Shown here one piece after another: positions 46,961-56,583 of a stretch of DNA of 64,000 nt (position 1 is the stretch's first letter; the number at the start of each line of letters is the position of its first letter). Below the pieces are notes generated by a model. The model saw nothing but the letters and a program-made list of their open reading frames with translations, was not told the DNA's origin and did no database searches. Origin of the DNA: Candidatus Saccharicenans sp. (GTDB lineage Bacteria > Acidobacteriota > Aminicenantia > Aminicenantales > Saccharicenantaceae); contig JANLFU010000002.1 in assembly GCA_024653215.1 (NCBI GenBank), positions 266,447 to 330,446 of the forward strand. Direction: 5' to 3'. The position numbers and the translations under genes were made by a program.

Positions 46961-48279
46961 TTCTCCCGGCTGGCGGCTTTTTCCAGGTAACTCGAAAACA
47001 GCAGGTCAAATTCTTTCTCCTCGGTCTCCCCTGCCCACCAGAACCAGTCCGAACCCTCGGCCACGGCCAGGTATTCAGAAAAACCTGATTGTTCTCTTTG
47101 CCTGGCCAGTCTCATCCAGGCCTGGACTTTTTCCGGGTGCCCGACCCACTTGAAGAAACTGCTCATCCAGGTCCCGGAGACGAGTTCCAGGGATTTGGCC
47201 GGCTGGTGTGTCTTGAGGTAATCTCCCGGCAGCACGGGCTGGAAGGTTCCGGAGGCTTTAATTTTCTCAAATAACGACCGTAGAAAATCTATCCCGTTAT
47301 CTTTGTAGGCACCCCAGGGATTTTCACCGTCGAGTATGATGGAACAGATAGCATCTTCTGGCACCACGGCGGCTCTCTTCTCCAGCTTTCTAAAGAAATC
47401 ATCAACGGCCCGTTCGGCCGGCCAGCGGTGGTATTCAAAACCGATCAGGTCAGAGAGTTCCCGGTCTCGGAAAAAGAGTTTTAGCCCCTCACAGTCATAG
47501 GGTTGATACAGGAGTGCCGGGTCCGGGCGGTGGTCCAGGCTTTTCCAGAGAAGATGTTCATCGGTCATGGCAAACTGGTAGCCGCTTCTGGCAATCAAGC
47601 CACAGGCCACCTGGCTCAGGGCTCCTTCCGAAGGCCATAGTCCGGCCGGCGCCAGTCCTAACACCTGGCTGAAGTACTCCCGGGCCCGGTCCAGGTGCCA
47701 GGTCGCGTCTTCCGGATGGGCGAATGACGGAAGGTCGGGGGCTTCGGGGCGGGCCTGGTCCAGGTCGGCCAGCAGCGGGAGCAGCGGATGATAGTAGGGG
47801 GTTACGGTCAGCTCCAGCAACCGGCTGGACTGGAGTTTCTGGAAATATGGCAGCAATCCAGTCAGTATATTCTTTCTCAGGTTCAAGAGCTCATCCCGGC
47901 TTTTCTCTTCGGGTCGGGCCAGTGGTGAAAAGAAATGCTCCAGCACCCGGCGCTGCAACCCGGCCAGCCTCGTTTCCTGGTGAAATTGAGGGAAAAATCT
48001 TCTTAGCCGGTCTGTTTCCTCCTGGCTCAGCTTTTCTGGTTCTTTATGCAGTGATTCCAGGACGGGGTCGACCGCCCGGCCCTGGGCGTAATCCAGGAGC
48101 TGTTCCAGGAGGCAGGGCACCAGGTTGATGGTGCAGGCGAACTCGGTTTCCTCCACTATTTTCAGCATCTGCCAGTAATTCCTGGTGGCATGGTAATTTA
48201 CCCAGGGCAGCAGGTAGACCTTTGAGTCCGGAAGGTGGTAGATGGGCTGGTGAAAATGCCAGACAAAGTTCAATCTCAT
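46957..48279 (-). CDS. GH57 family glycoside hydrolase
   Basis: 440 aa; LNFVWHFHQPIYHLPDSKVYLLPWVNYHATRNYWQM, GLWPSEGALSQVA, IILDGENPWGAYKDNG. Confidence 0.9.
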   Translation of the reverse strand: MRLNFVWHFHQPIYHLPDSKVYLLPWVNYHATRNYWQMLKIVEETEFACTINLVPCLLEQLLDYAQGRAVDPVLESLHKEPEKLSQEETDRLRRFFPQFHQETRLAGLQRRVLEHFFSPLARPEEKSRDELLNLRKNILTGLLPYFQKLQSSRLLELTVTPYYHPLLPLLADLDQARPEAPDLPSFAHPEDATWHLDRAREYFSQVLGLAPAGLWPSEGALSQVACGLIARSGYQFAMTDEHLLWKSLDHRPDPALLYQPYDCEGLKLFFRDRELSDLIGFEYHRWPAERAVDDFFRKLEKRAAVVPEDAICSIILDGENPWGAYKDNGIDFLRSLFEKIKASGTFQPVLPGDYLKTHQPAKSLELVSGTWMSSFFKWVGHPEKVQAWMRLARQREQSGFSEYLAVAEGSDWFWWAGETEEKEFDLLFSSYLEKAASREK

Positions 48280-48280
48280 T

Positions 48281-49717
48281 TCAGACTCCTTGCTCGGCCA
48301 GGAAGTAGATTACCATGGCCAGTATTACCGCCTGAAGTTCCAGCTCCCGCGGATGCACCGCTTCCGGCACATCGAGGGCGCTGTGGTGGTAATCAAAATA
48401 ACGCTGCGATTCGGGAATAAGACCGCCGAGGATTGTGCCCTTTTCTCGCAGGGGAGCAATGTCCACTCCCCCGCCGCCGGTTCTGATCCAGTTTATGCCC
48501 AGGGGGCCCAGGTAAGCCAGTAACGGCTTGAGCCTGTCGGCCAGGCTTTCCAGGCTGAAGGCCAGGCCAACCGGGGCTGCTCCTCCCCTATCCTGTTCAA
48601 TGGCCACCAGGTGCTTTTCCTGCTTCCTGTGGTCGGAGGCGGCATAGGCCCGACCCCCGGTTCCTCCAAATTCCTCGTCCATGAACATAACTGCCCGAAT
48701 TGTTCTTTTTGGCTTCAGCCCGGTTTCTTTTATCAACCGGAGCACTTCGATGGCCACGGCGCAGCCGGCGGCATCATCGTGGGCCCCGGGGCCGAGGTCC
48801 CAGCTATCGAGATGGCCGCCTATGAGAATTATCTCATCCGGAAACTCGGAGCCGGTCAGCTGCCCGATGACGTTGGCCGAAGTCACCGGCTCTTCCTGGC
48901 GACAGTTCGTCCTCAACCATACCTTCAGTTCCGGATCGGTCTGCAGCCAGTGGTGCAGCAGTTCGGCCCCGGCCGTGCTTACGGCTGCAGCCGGAATTCT
49001 TGGTGCCCGGTCGTCGTATTCCATCAACCCGGTGTGGGGATTTTGATCGACCCTGAAGGTCATGGACCTGATCAGAACTGCCCGGGCTCCGTAACGGGCC
49101 GCTTCCGAGGCTCCCCGGACCCGGAATTGGGCAGCCCGGCCGTAGGCAGCAAAAGGCTCGACCACCGTCCTGTCCATGGGCACGTTGTAAAAAACTATCC
49201 GGCCGGGAACAATGTCCTTCAGGGCCGACAATTCCTCAAAACTACGAACCTCAACCACCCCCGCTTCCACCCCGTTGACCGGAGTACCGAGGCTGTTGCC
49301 CAGGGCACAGATACTTAGGGCCTGAGTGCCCAGTTTCGAGCTTCGGACCATGGCTTCTTCGGCCTGTCCCCTGACCCAGCGCTGAACCTTGACCGGCTCG
49401 GTCCAGACCCGGTCGAACCCCTGCTCTGCCATAAGACTGGCGGTCAGCTCCACCGCCCGGTCGGCCTCGGGGCTCCCGGTCAGACGACCGCCGATTGAAG
49501 TAATCTGCTTGAGAAATTCGTAGGCCTTTTCCTGTCGCAGGCCCAGGTCCTTTATGGATTCAAATTTTTGCAGAAGCTCCGGCCGCAGGGCTGGCGGCAA
49601 GCTTCTGTCCCGAGCCTGTGGCTTACAGCCTGATAGCCACAGCAGAGGCAGGGTACAGATTAGCAAATAGAAGCTATTTAATCTTTTCTCTGCTTTTCCT
49701 GTTAGAGTTCTTTTCAT
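48281..49717 (-). CDS. M28 family metallopeptidase with PA domain
   Basis: 478 aa; signal/lipoprotein-like N-terminus (LLWLSGC); ILIGGHLDSWDLGPGAHDDAAGCAVAIEVLRLI, FMDEEFGGTGGRAYA. Confidence 0.88.
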   Translation of the reverse strand: MKRTLTGKAEKRLNSFYLLICTLPLLWLSGCKPQARDRSLPPALRPELLQKFESIKDLGLRQEKAYEFLKQITSIGGRLTGSPEADRAVELTASLMAEQGFDRVWTEPVKVQRWVRGQAEEAMVRSSKLGTQALSICALGNSLGTPVNGVEAGVVEVRSFEELSALKDIVPGRIVFYNVPMDRTVVEPFAAYGRAAQFRVRGASEAARYGARAVLIRSMTFRVDQNPHTGLMEYDDRAPRIPAAAVSTAGAELLHHWLQTDPELKVWLRTNCRQEEPVTSANVIGQLTGSEFPDEIILIGGHLDSWDLGPGAHDDAAGCAVAIEVLRLIKETGLKPKRTIRAVMFMDEEFGGTGGRAYAASDHRKQEKHLVAIEQDRGGAAPVGLAFSLESLADRLKPLLAYLGPLGINWIRTGGGGVDIAPLREKGTILGGLIPESQRYFDYHHSALDVPEAVHPRELELQAVILAMVIYFLAEQGV

Positions 49718-50144
49718 TTTTTAATCCGGCTTTTTCCTGGTTCTTGTTTCTGAAAAATAGCCACAGGTTTTCTTTACCTTGCCTGCGGTCTTTTATGCGG
49801 ACAAGAGTATAAACGCCACGCAATTTCTTTCCCTGGATCAGTATTTCTCTGAGGTCTTGATCCCGGTGAAGCGGTTGATAGGTTCCCCGGTCCCAGATTT
49901 CCACCCGGCCCGCACCGTATTCGCCTTCGGGGATTGAGCCTTCAAAATCTTCATATCCCAGGGGGTGATCTTCCACCTCGACGGCCAGTCGTTTTTCGGC
50001 ACCGGTGGTCGGGGGTTCCTTGGGCAGGGCCCAGCTCTTCAGCACACCGTTTTCCTCCAGCCTGAGGTCATAATGGAGGCGGGAGGCCAGGTGTTTTTGA
50101 ATTACGTAGATAAGTCCTGGTTCTTTTTTGGTCTGCCGGTTCAC
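49674..50144 (-). CDS. Stand-alone DNA ligase D 3'-phosphoesterase (LigD PE) domain protein
   Basis: YVIQKHLASRLHYDLRLEENGVLKSWALPKEPP and DFEGSIPEGEYGAGRVEIWDRGTY; 156 aa, no ligase or polymerase domain. Confidence 0.9.
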   Translation of the reverse strand: MNRQTKKEPGLIYVIQKHLASRLHYDLRLEENGVLKSWALPKEPPTTGAEKRLAVEVEDHPLGYEDFEGSIPEGEYGAGRVEIWDRGTYQPLHRDQDLREILIQGKKLRGVYTLVRIKDRRQGKENLWLFFRNKNQEKAGLKNEKNSNRKSREKIK

Positions 50145-50176
50145 GGAAGCTGCCAGACTGATTTCCTTGAAGCGGA

Positions 50177-51274
50177 TTATCTATGCAGGAAACAACGTTC
50201 GCAGTCAACTTCTCCTGGTCTGCGCGTTACCATCATCACCAGGCCGAGCTCATCAGCCCTGGCGATGACCTCCTGGTCCTTGACCGAGCCCAGGGGATAG
50301 ATGATGCCGGTAATCCCATGGCCAGCAGCCAGCTCCACCACGTCCGGGAAGGGCATGAAGGCGTCAGAAGCCAGGACACAACCCAGCGGGCCATAGCCAC
50401 GACGGGACAGCCGGATGGCGTCTTCGGCCGCATCGATGCGGCTGCGCTGGCCTGAACCGATGCCATGAATTTTGTCTTCGGTCCCGATGACTATGGCATT
50501 GGACCTGGTATAACAGGCCACCGTCCAGCACAGCAGGGCGGCCCGCAGCTCGCGGTCATCGGGTTTTTTCTTCGAAACGACATCGATGAAATCCGGGGAG
50601 ACGATGCGGGAATTGAATCTCTTTTGAACGAGCAGGCCTCCGGCCACTCTCTTTATTTCCAGCCCGTTATCAAGGGAAGGCTGGTCCAAGTAGGCTCCCA
50701 TTTTTACCACCCTGAGAACTTTCCTGGTGGCCAGGACTTCCAGGGCTTCGGGGCTGAAGTCCGGGGCATAGACCACTTCGATATTTCTGGGGCTTTCCAC
50801 CAGCAGGCGGGCCAGGTCGGCCTCCACCCGGAAGTTGAAAACGTCAACGCTGCCAAAGTTGGACAGCGGGTCGGTCTGCCAGGCCTTCTGAAAGGCCTCC
50901 AGGCCGGTGGCGGCCAGGGCCACCCCGCTCGGCATCTCGTGCTTGATGATAACGGCCACGGCCTGCCCTGGAAAGACCTCGGTTAATTTCTTGGCCAGGC
51001 GCTGCCCCAGGTCCATGTCGCCGACGTTGATGTAACTCAGGCCCTTGGTTCCTTCCTGCAACACTTCCATGGTGGCCATGTTGGGACCTGAGGCCCCCTC
51101 TTCCTGGTAGAAAGCCGCCGGGTAACCGGGGTTCTCACCGTAGCGCATTGAAATCTTCTTGGTAAAGCGGGTGTCTCCCACCATAAGAGAAGATGGGAAA
51201 TCTTCGCTGACCTTGGTCTGGTATTGGGTTCGGGCCGTTCTCTGGTCCTTGGTCTCCATTTTATTATCCTTCAT
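50177..51274 (-). CDS. Stand-alone AICAR formyltransferase domain (PurH AICARFT half, PurV-like)
   Basis: MRYGENPGYPAAFYQ, VIIKHEMPSGVALA, LPFPDVVELAAGHGITGIIYPLGSVKDQEVI; lacks the N-terminal IMPCHase domain. Confidence 0.88.
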   Translation of the reverse strand: MKDNKMETKDQRTARTQYQTKVSEDFPSSLMVGDTRFTKKISMRYGENPGYPAAFYQEEGASGPNMATMEVLQEGTKGLSYINVGDMDLGQRLAKKLTEVFPGQAVAVIIKHEMPSGVALAATGLEAFQKAWQTDPLSNFGSVDVFNFRVEADLARLLVESPRNIEVVYAPDFSPEALEVLATRKVLRVVKMGAYLDQPSLDNGLEIKRVAGGLLVQKRFNSRIVSPDFIDVVSKKKPDDRELRAALLCWTVACYTRSNAIVIGTEDKIHGIGSGQRSRIDAAEDAIRLSRRGYGPLGCVLASDAFMPFPDVVELAAGHGITGIIYPLGSVKDQEVIARADELGLVMMVTRRPGEVDCERCFLHR

Positions 51275-51998
51275 GTTTGTTGATTATTTTTATTTCCTGG
51301 ATCTGGCCGTCGTGAACCGAGGCCCGCAGGGCGGCCAGGGCCACCCGGAAATCGGCTTTGCCCGGCGCCGGGGCCAGCGAGTTGAAAACACCCTCGGCCA
51401 CCTCTTCGGCCGTTCTGCCTGCCATTTCCAGGGAAATGGGTTCACCGAAAAATGAGGGCAACGGGTCGACGTTGATACCCATGTAGGTCATAACCAGCCA
51501 GCCTTTACCGGGAACAAGGGGCAGTTCGAAATAATTCCTGATGACCGAGCCGTATTCTCCCCTTCTGATGACGCTCATGGCCAGGTTAAACCCGCCGCCA
51601 AAGGCCAGGCTGATCCGCGGGGTAAAAATGGGATCATCCGGTTCATATTTCCAGTCTTTAAGGGCCCTGACCAGGGCCAGTAACGGCTGGTGAACTGCTT
51701 CCAGCTGGCCCATGATGTCGGTGGTATGCTTGCCGTTGGAAACGACCAGGCCGGCGGAAGAATACATTATGGCCGGGTAGATCAGGAGCTCAGGCTTTCC
51801 GGTAAGTATCACCTGGGGGTCGGTGGGCTCCACCCAGATGCTGTTTTCCTTCTTTACCAGGCGCCGGGCCTGGCTGGCCGGAGAACGTCCGGTCAGGCCG
51901 TAGACCAGGCAGACCTCATCGCCTTCCTTGAACTGTCCGGCGATGATGAATCGGCCCGGGTATTCCAGGCCACTGAGATAGGTTGTTTGCTTGTCCAT
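51264..51998 (-). CDS. PurO-type IMP cyclohydrolase
   Basis: 244 aa; YPGRFIIAGQFKEGDEVCLVYGLTGRSPASQARRL, IYPAIMYSSAGLVVSNGKHT, YEPDDPIFTPRIS; overlaps the AICARFT gene by 11 bp. Confidence 0.8.
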   Translation of the reverse strand: MDKQTTYLSGLEYPGRFIIAGQFKEGDEVCLVYGLTGRSPASQARRLVKKENSIWVEPTDPQVILTGKPELLIYPAIMYSSAGLVVSNGKHTTDIMGQLEAVHQPLLALVRALKDWKYEPDDPIFTPRISLAFGGGFNLAMSVIRRGEYGSVIRNYFELPLVPGKGWLVMTYMGINVDPLPSFFGEPISLEMAGRTAEEVAEGVFNSLAPAPGKADFRVALAALRASVHDGQIQEIKIINKHEG

Positions 51999-52101
51999 TG
52001 TTTTTCACCTGTTAGATATCATACCCTTTTCTGATAGTCAAGAAAAGCTGTCCGGAGCCCGACCCTTGTTTTAATTCCAACGGCTGGTAAAATACCATTT
52101 A

Positions 52102-52518
52102 TTGAGAAAGGTTACCTGGATGAGATTTGACAGGCGCTGGCTGTATTTTTCTCCGGCCGTTTTCTACTGTGGCCTTATATTTTTCATGTCAAGCCGCACC
52201 CTGAAATTAAAGTTCGGCCTGGTCTTCTGGGACAAAGGAGCCCACTGGCTGGAGTTCGTGGGCCTGGGCTTCCTGCTGGCCCTCGGCTTTTTCCATAACC
52301 TGCCAGGCCTGCCCTTTCTCAGGGCCTACCTGACCTTCATGACCGGGATTTCCATCGGCCTGCTGGACGAGCTGCACCAGAGCCTGGTTCCGGGAAGACA
52401 ATGCGACTGGAAGGACTGGGTGGCCGATATGATCGGAGTCCTGGTGGGATTGGCCGTCTTCTGGCTGATTTTTCTGAAAAAAGAGCAGCGGGCAGAAAAA
52501 TCAGGCCAGCACTCTTAG
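52102..52518 (+). CDS. VanZ family membrane protein
   Basis: 138 aa; FYCGLIFFMSSRTL, DKGAHWLEFVGLGFLLALG, LLDELHQSLVPGRQCDWKDWVADMIGVLVG. Confidence 0.85.
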   Translation: MRKVTWMRFDRRWLYFSPAVFYCGLIFFMSSRTLKLKFGLVFWDKGAHWLEFVGLGFLLALGFFHNLPGLPFLRAYLTFMTGISIGLLDELHQSLVPGRQCDWKDWVADMIGVLVGLAVFWLIFLKKEQRAEKSGQHS

Positions 52519-53261
52519 TGCATTTCGGGCAGGCACTTTTTCAGGTAGTTAAAGGTTTCCTGGGGCGAAGAAAATACTGAAAATAGCCTGACGTCTTCCT
52601 CGGTGATGGCCCCGCAGTCAACCAGCGCCCGGAAATTGAGCACCTTATCCCAGTATTCTTTTCCGTAGAGAATTAACAGCACTTCCTTTCGGGATACCTT
52701 CCCGGTCTGGAGAAGGGTGATGATCTCAAAGAACTCGTCCAGGGTGCCAAAACCTCCGGGGAAGGCAATGACCGCCTTGGCCTTGTACATCAGCCAGAAT
52801 TTTCTCATGAAGAAATAATGAAAGGTAAAATTCAATTCGGGTGTTATGTAGGGATTGGGTAGCTGGGGCTGCGGCAGCGAAATGTTCATGCCGATACTCT
52901 TGCCGCCAGCCCGGGTGGCCCCGCGGTTAGCCGCCTCCATGATACCCGGACCGCCACCGGTGCAGATAACGTACTTTCTACCCTTGGGTTTGATGTTCAT
53001 GCCCCACTTGGTAATCCGGTAGGCCAGCTCCTCGGCTTCCCAGTAATACCTGTGCAGGATGGAGTCGGAACTGGCCGGGCTGGCCTTGGCCGAGCCCAGG
53101 AAAAGGATGGTGCTTTCCACCTTCAGCTTTTCCAGCCTGGCCATGGGCCAGACGTACTCACTGAGTATTCTCAGAGTTCTGCCTTCCTGGGATTCCAGGA
53201 ATTCCAGGTCGCGGTAAGGGGATTCCGGCATTTCCAGCTTTCTCGTTTCGATTTTCTTCAT
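52515..53261 (-). CDS. LOG family/TIGR00730-like Rossmann-fold nucleotide-binding protein
   Basis: CTGGGPGIMEAANRGATRAGG and AFPGGFGTLDEFFEIITLLQTGK. ORF track start 53363 possible; MKKIETRK at 53261 preferred. Confidence 0.87.
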   Translation of the reverse strand: MKKIETRKLEMPESPYRDLEFLESQEGRTLRILSEYVWPMARLEKLKVESTILFLGSAKASPASSDSILHRYYWEAEELAYRITKWGMNIKPKGRKYVICTGGGPGIMEAANRGATRAGGKSIGMNISLPQPQLPNPYITPELNFTFHYFFMRKFWLMYKAKAVIAFPGGFGTLDEFFEIITLLQTGKVSRKEVLLILYGKEYWDKVLNFRALVDCGAITEEDVRLFSVFSSPQETFNYLKKCLPEMH

Positions 53262-53374
53262 CCTCAACTCCTGCGGACTTCTGATTTGGTTAGAACAAAT
53301 CAATTTTTGCCCGATTTTTGCCAAGTTGTCAATCAGTTTGAAATTCGGGGCCGAGACTGGCAAAATAGGGCTGG

Positions 53375-54013
53375 ATGAAAAAATCGTTCTTTGTGCCTCT
53401 GCTGATTTTATCGGCTGCCTTCTATTCCTGCCGGCCTTCCCGGCCGGAAGTCAGCCCGCCGCCTGCCGGCTTTGTGGAGACAGGTATAGCTTCGTGGTAT
53501 GGACAGGAGTTCCATGGCCGCCCGACCTCCAGCCGGGAAATCTATGACCAGAATGACCTGACCGCCGCCCATCCCACTCTTCCCTTTGGAACCATGGTGC
53601 TGGTTACCAACCTGGAAAACGGGCGCCAGGTTACGGTCCGGATAAATGACCGCGGGCCTTTTGTCAAGGGACGCATCATCGACCTGTCCTACGCCGCGGC
53701 TCGCATGCTGGGAATGGTCGGCCCGGGTACAGCCCGGGTCAGGCTTGAAGTCACCGGGTATGCACCGCCCGCGGTGGAACCCAGGTCCGGTGCTTATGTT
53801 CTCCAGGTTGGTTCTTTCGCGGTTGAGGAGAATGCCCGCAACCTTTTCCAGAAATTACAGAAAGAATTCCCCGGCGTTTATCTTTCCTCGTTTCAAACCA
53901 ACGGCCGGATTTTTCACCGGGTCCGCCTCCGGGTAACAACCGAGATTGAGGCCAGAGAGCTGGCCGAGAAGCTTTCGGCTGCCGGTTATCCGGTTCTGCT
54001 TCTTCGAGAATAG
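53375..54013 (+). CDS. rlpA: RlpA-like septal ring lipoprotein with SPOR domain
   Basis: Lipobox-like LLILSAAFYSC; GIASWYGQEFHGRPTSSREIYDQNDLTAAHPTLPFGT, VRINDRGPFVKGRIIDLS; C-terminal SPOR. Confidence 0.9.
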   Translation: MKKSFFVPLLILSAAFYSCRPSRPEVSPPPAGFVETGIASWYGQEFHGRPTSSREIYDQNDLTAAHPTLPFGTMVLVTNLENGRQVTVRINDRGPFVKGRIIDLSYAAARMLGMVGPGTARVRLEVTGYAPPAVEPRSGAYVLQVGSFAVEENARNLFQKLQKEFPGVYLSSFQTNGRIFHRVRLRVTTEIEARELAEKLSAAGYPVLLLRE

Positions 54014-54052
54014 CGACCGCTTGGCTCTGGAAAGACAGGGTCTTCAGGCTGC

Positions 54053-56410
54053 TCAATCCTGGACGATTATGACCACGGCCTGTTCTCCCTCGGGCACCCG
54101 GACTTCAACCTGCCGGCCGTCAAACTGTCCAGCCTCCTTACCGTTGATGAGTATCTGTCCCCTTTTCCTGGTTCCCAGGTTGAGTCTGATGGTGTTTTTC
54201 TTCAGGCTCTTCACCTCAAACGAAATTTCTCGCTGGGTATAAAGAAAATGACGGAAAACGGCCGGGGAGTCGGTCTTGAGCAATTCCCTTCCCTCTTCAA
54301 TAAGTCTCACCCGTGATGGGGACATTTCCACCTCGTAGTGGCGGCCGAGAATGGACATTCTCTTGAGGAGTCCCTTTGTTTCCGGCTTGAGCTGTCCGAA
54401 CCTGAACCCATCCCACGGGGTTATATCCAGGTATTCTTCCACCCCGATCAGGGCGAACAGCGGTCCCCAGCTCTGGTAACGCTGCCCCCCGGCTTCCCCG
54501 GTCCTGGAATCGAAATTTTCCGGGCAGAGCTGATAATTCTTCCAGATCCGCAAGAACAGGTCGGTGCTCTTGCGGGCGAAATCGGCGGCTACCAGGTCCA
54601 GGCCGTAGGATTTCAATCCCTGGTAGACCAGGTAGTTGGTCGGGGGCCAGATTGTTCCCCGCCAGTATTGCTGGTCGGAGAAAGCCGGGTCATCCCTGGA
54701 GATGGTGGGCAGGACGAAGTCCCCCCAGAACTCTTCAGGATTCAGCAGGTGGCGGAGCATCTTCAGGGCCTGCTTCTCGTCGGGAATGCGGGCCACCAGC
54801 GGGAAGAAGTTGGAGGCTGCCTTTCTGGTGGAAAAACGGCCGTCCCAGTGCCGGTCAAAATAAAAACCTTCCTTTTCGTTCCAGAGGTAGAGGTTCATCA
54901 GCTTCTTGGTTTTTTCGTACTCGTCCAGGAATTTTTTCCGGTCTTCTTCCTTGCCCAGAAACTCAGCCAGCCGGGCCAGGCAGTAGGAATCAAGGGCATA
55001 GAGACTATTCAGGTCGACGCAGTTCATCTCCATCGTACCGGTTCGGTCGTCGAAACCGGCCTCGTCCCAGTTGGGCAGGTCATCCTGGCCTGATTCCCAC
55101 ATGGCCCTTTGCTTGCCGCTGGCCTCTTTTTCCCACGGAGGCACCTCCCCGGCCACCAGACCGGCATCACTTCCCCACTCCAGCAGGCCGTCGTTATTGC
55201 CGTCCCTTCTGGGGTGGCCGCCGGGCATCGGTTCTGTCCAGAACTGGTGCCACTTCTTCAGGTAAGGATAGGCAAACTGGATCAGCTCCCGGTCGCCGGT
55301 CCTCAGGAATAGTTTCAACACGGCGAACGACCCGACCGGCGGCTGCGAGCGGTCTGGAGTGCCGTTGAAACGACCGCGCCAGTTAGGAATGTTGCCGTTT
55401 GGATACTGGGTCTGGAGGACAGCTTTGACCACGTCGCTGGCCAGCTTCTGGCTTTCCACCGCTATTTCCAGGGAATTGAAAAAGGAATCCCATTCGAAGA
55501 TAGTCCAGTGGTCCGGCTGACCGTCGGGACGCGGAAATATCCAGCCGCGGCCGGCCGGAGTATAGAAGCGATGATGCCCGTTCTGGTACAGAGACATCCA
55601 GAAGAGGTTGTTGGTGATGGCCTCGGCCGCTCCCTGGTAAAGTCCGGTAATTTGGAGTCTTTTTTTATTGTAGGCAAGGCGTTCCTCTTTGAGGATGTCG
55701 TTGATGGCCCCGCCGCTTCTGAAGCGGTAAATCCGGTCATTTATGGTTTCCAGACTTTCGCCGCTGCCGACCGCGAAATGCAGTTCGGTTTCATCTTTGA
55801 CCTTAAAGGTCAGGTGGAGCTCGTTCCCAACCGGCTCCACTTTTTCCGGGGCCAGGCTTAACCAGCAGAGGAACTGCTCGTTTTTGCGGGCGGTTGACTG
55901 TCCATGGATGTAACTGGAGGCTGGAAGGTAATAATAATTTCCCTTGAAATCCCAGGGAAAATAAAAGACCAGGACCACCCGGTCCAGTATGGCCGGAAAG
56001 CGATAGCGGCCGACGACGGTCTGCTCATCGCGCCGGCTCCATTCCACCAGCATTACATACTCATCAAGGGTGGGCTTGAGAAAAATCGGGGTCTCCCTTC
56101 CCTTCTTAAATGGAAGTCGCAGGTCGAACTTCATCGAGGCATAGAGGCCGTCGGGAGAATGGGGTCCCACCTCAGAAACCAGATAGAAGAAATCGTGAAA
56201 CTCGGCCAGCTGGTCCTGGCGATAAACCCTGGGGGCAAAGGCAAAGGCGGAAGACGGGCTGGGCACCACCACCAGGCCCGGCCAGGCCCTGGGGTCCAGG
56301 GCTCCGATGAAGGTATTTTTCCAGGGATAATAAATCTCTCCGCTGAGAGACAGAACAATAAGCAGAATGGCTGTTGAAGTCAGCAGCCAGAGCAATTTGG
56401 GGCTCTTCAT
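54053..56410 (-). CDS. MGH1-like/GH63-trehalase-like glycoside hydrolase, membrane-anchored or secreted
   Basis: 785 aa; N-terminal hydrophobic segment; IFEWDSFFNSLE, WRGTIWPPTNYLVYQGLKSYGLD. Confidence 0.8.
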   Translation of the reverse strand: MKSPKLLWLLTSTAILLIVLSLSGEIYYPWKNTFIGALDPRAWPGLVVVPSPSSAFAFAPRVYRQDQLAEFHDFFYLVSEVGPHSPDGLYASMKFDLRLPFKKGRETPIFLKPTLDEYVMLVEWSRRDEQTVVGRYRFPAILDRVVLVFYFPWDFKGNYYYLPASSYIHGQSTARKNEQFLCWLSLAPEKVEPVGNELHLTFKVKDETELHFAVGSGESLETINDRIYRFRSGGAINDILKEERLAYNKKRLQITGLYQGAAEAITNNLFWMSLYQNGHHRFYTPAGRGWIFPRPDGQPDHWTIFEWDSFFNSLEIAVESQKLASDVVKAVLQTQYPNGNIPNWRGRFNGTPDRSQPPVGSFAVLKLFLRTGDRELIQFAYPYLKKWHQFWTEPMPGGHPRRDGNNDGLLEWGSDAGLVAGEVPPWEKEASGKQRAMWESGQDDLPNWDEAGFDDRTGTMEMNCVDLNSLYALDSYCLARLAEFLGKEEDRKKFLDEYEKTKKLMNLYLWNEKEGFYFDRHWDGRFSTRKAASNFFPLVARIPDEKQALKMLRHLLNPEEFWGDFVLPTISRDDPAFSDQQYWRGTIWPPTNYLVYQGLKSYGLDLVAADFARKSTDLFLRIWKNYQLCPENFDSRTGEAGGQRYQSWGPLFALIGVEEYLDITPWDGFRFGQLKPETKGLLKRMSILGRHYEVEMSPSRVRLIEEGRELLKTDSPAVFRHFLYTQREISFEVKSLKKNTIRLNLGTRKRGQILINGKEAGQFDGRQVEVRVPEGEQAVVIIVQD

Positions 56411-56583
56411 AATTAAAATTTAATTCAATTTGTCGATATAATCAACCGCTTCGAAGCTTGAGTTCAACCCGAGCCTGTCCGGCTTAACGGGCCGGCTGGT
56501 TTACCAGAATAACCGGAGCGGTTATTTCACTTTAAATTTTTCCATCGCTGAATATAATCAATTAATAGTGGAAAGGAGGGACA

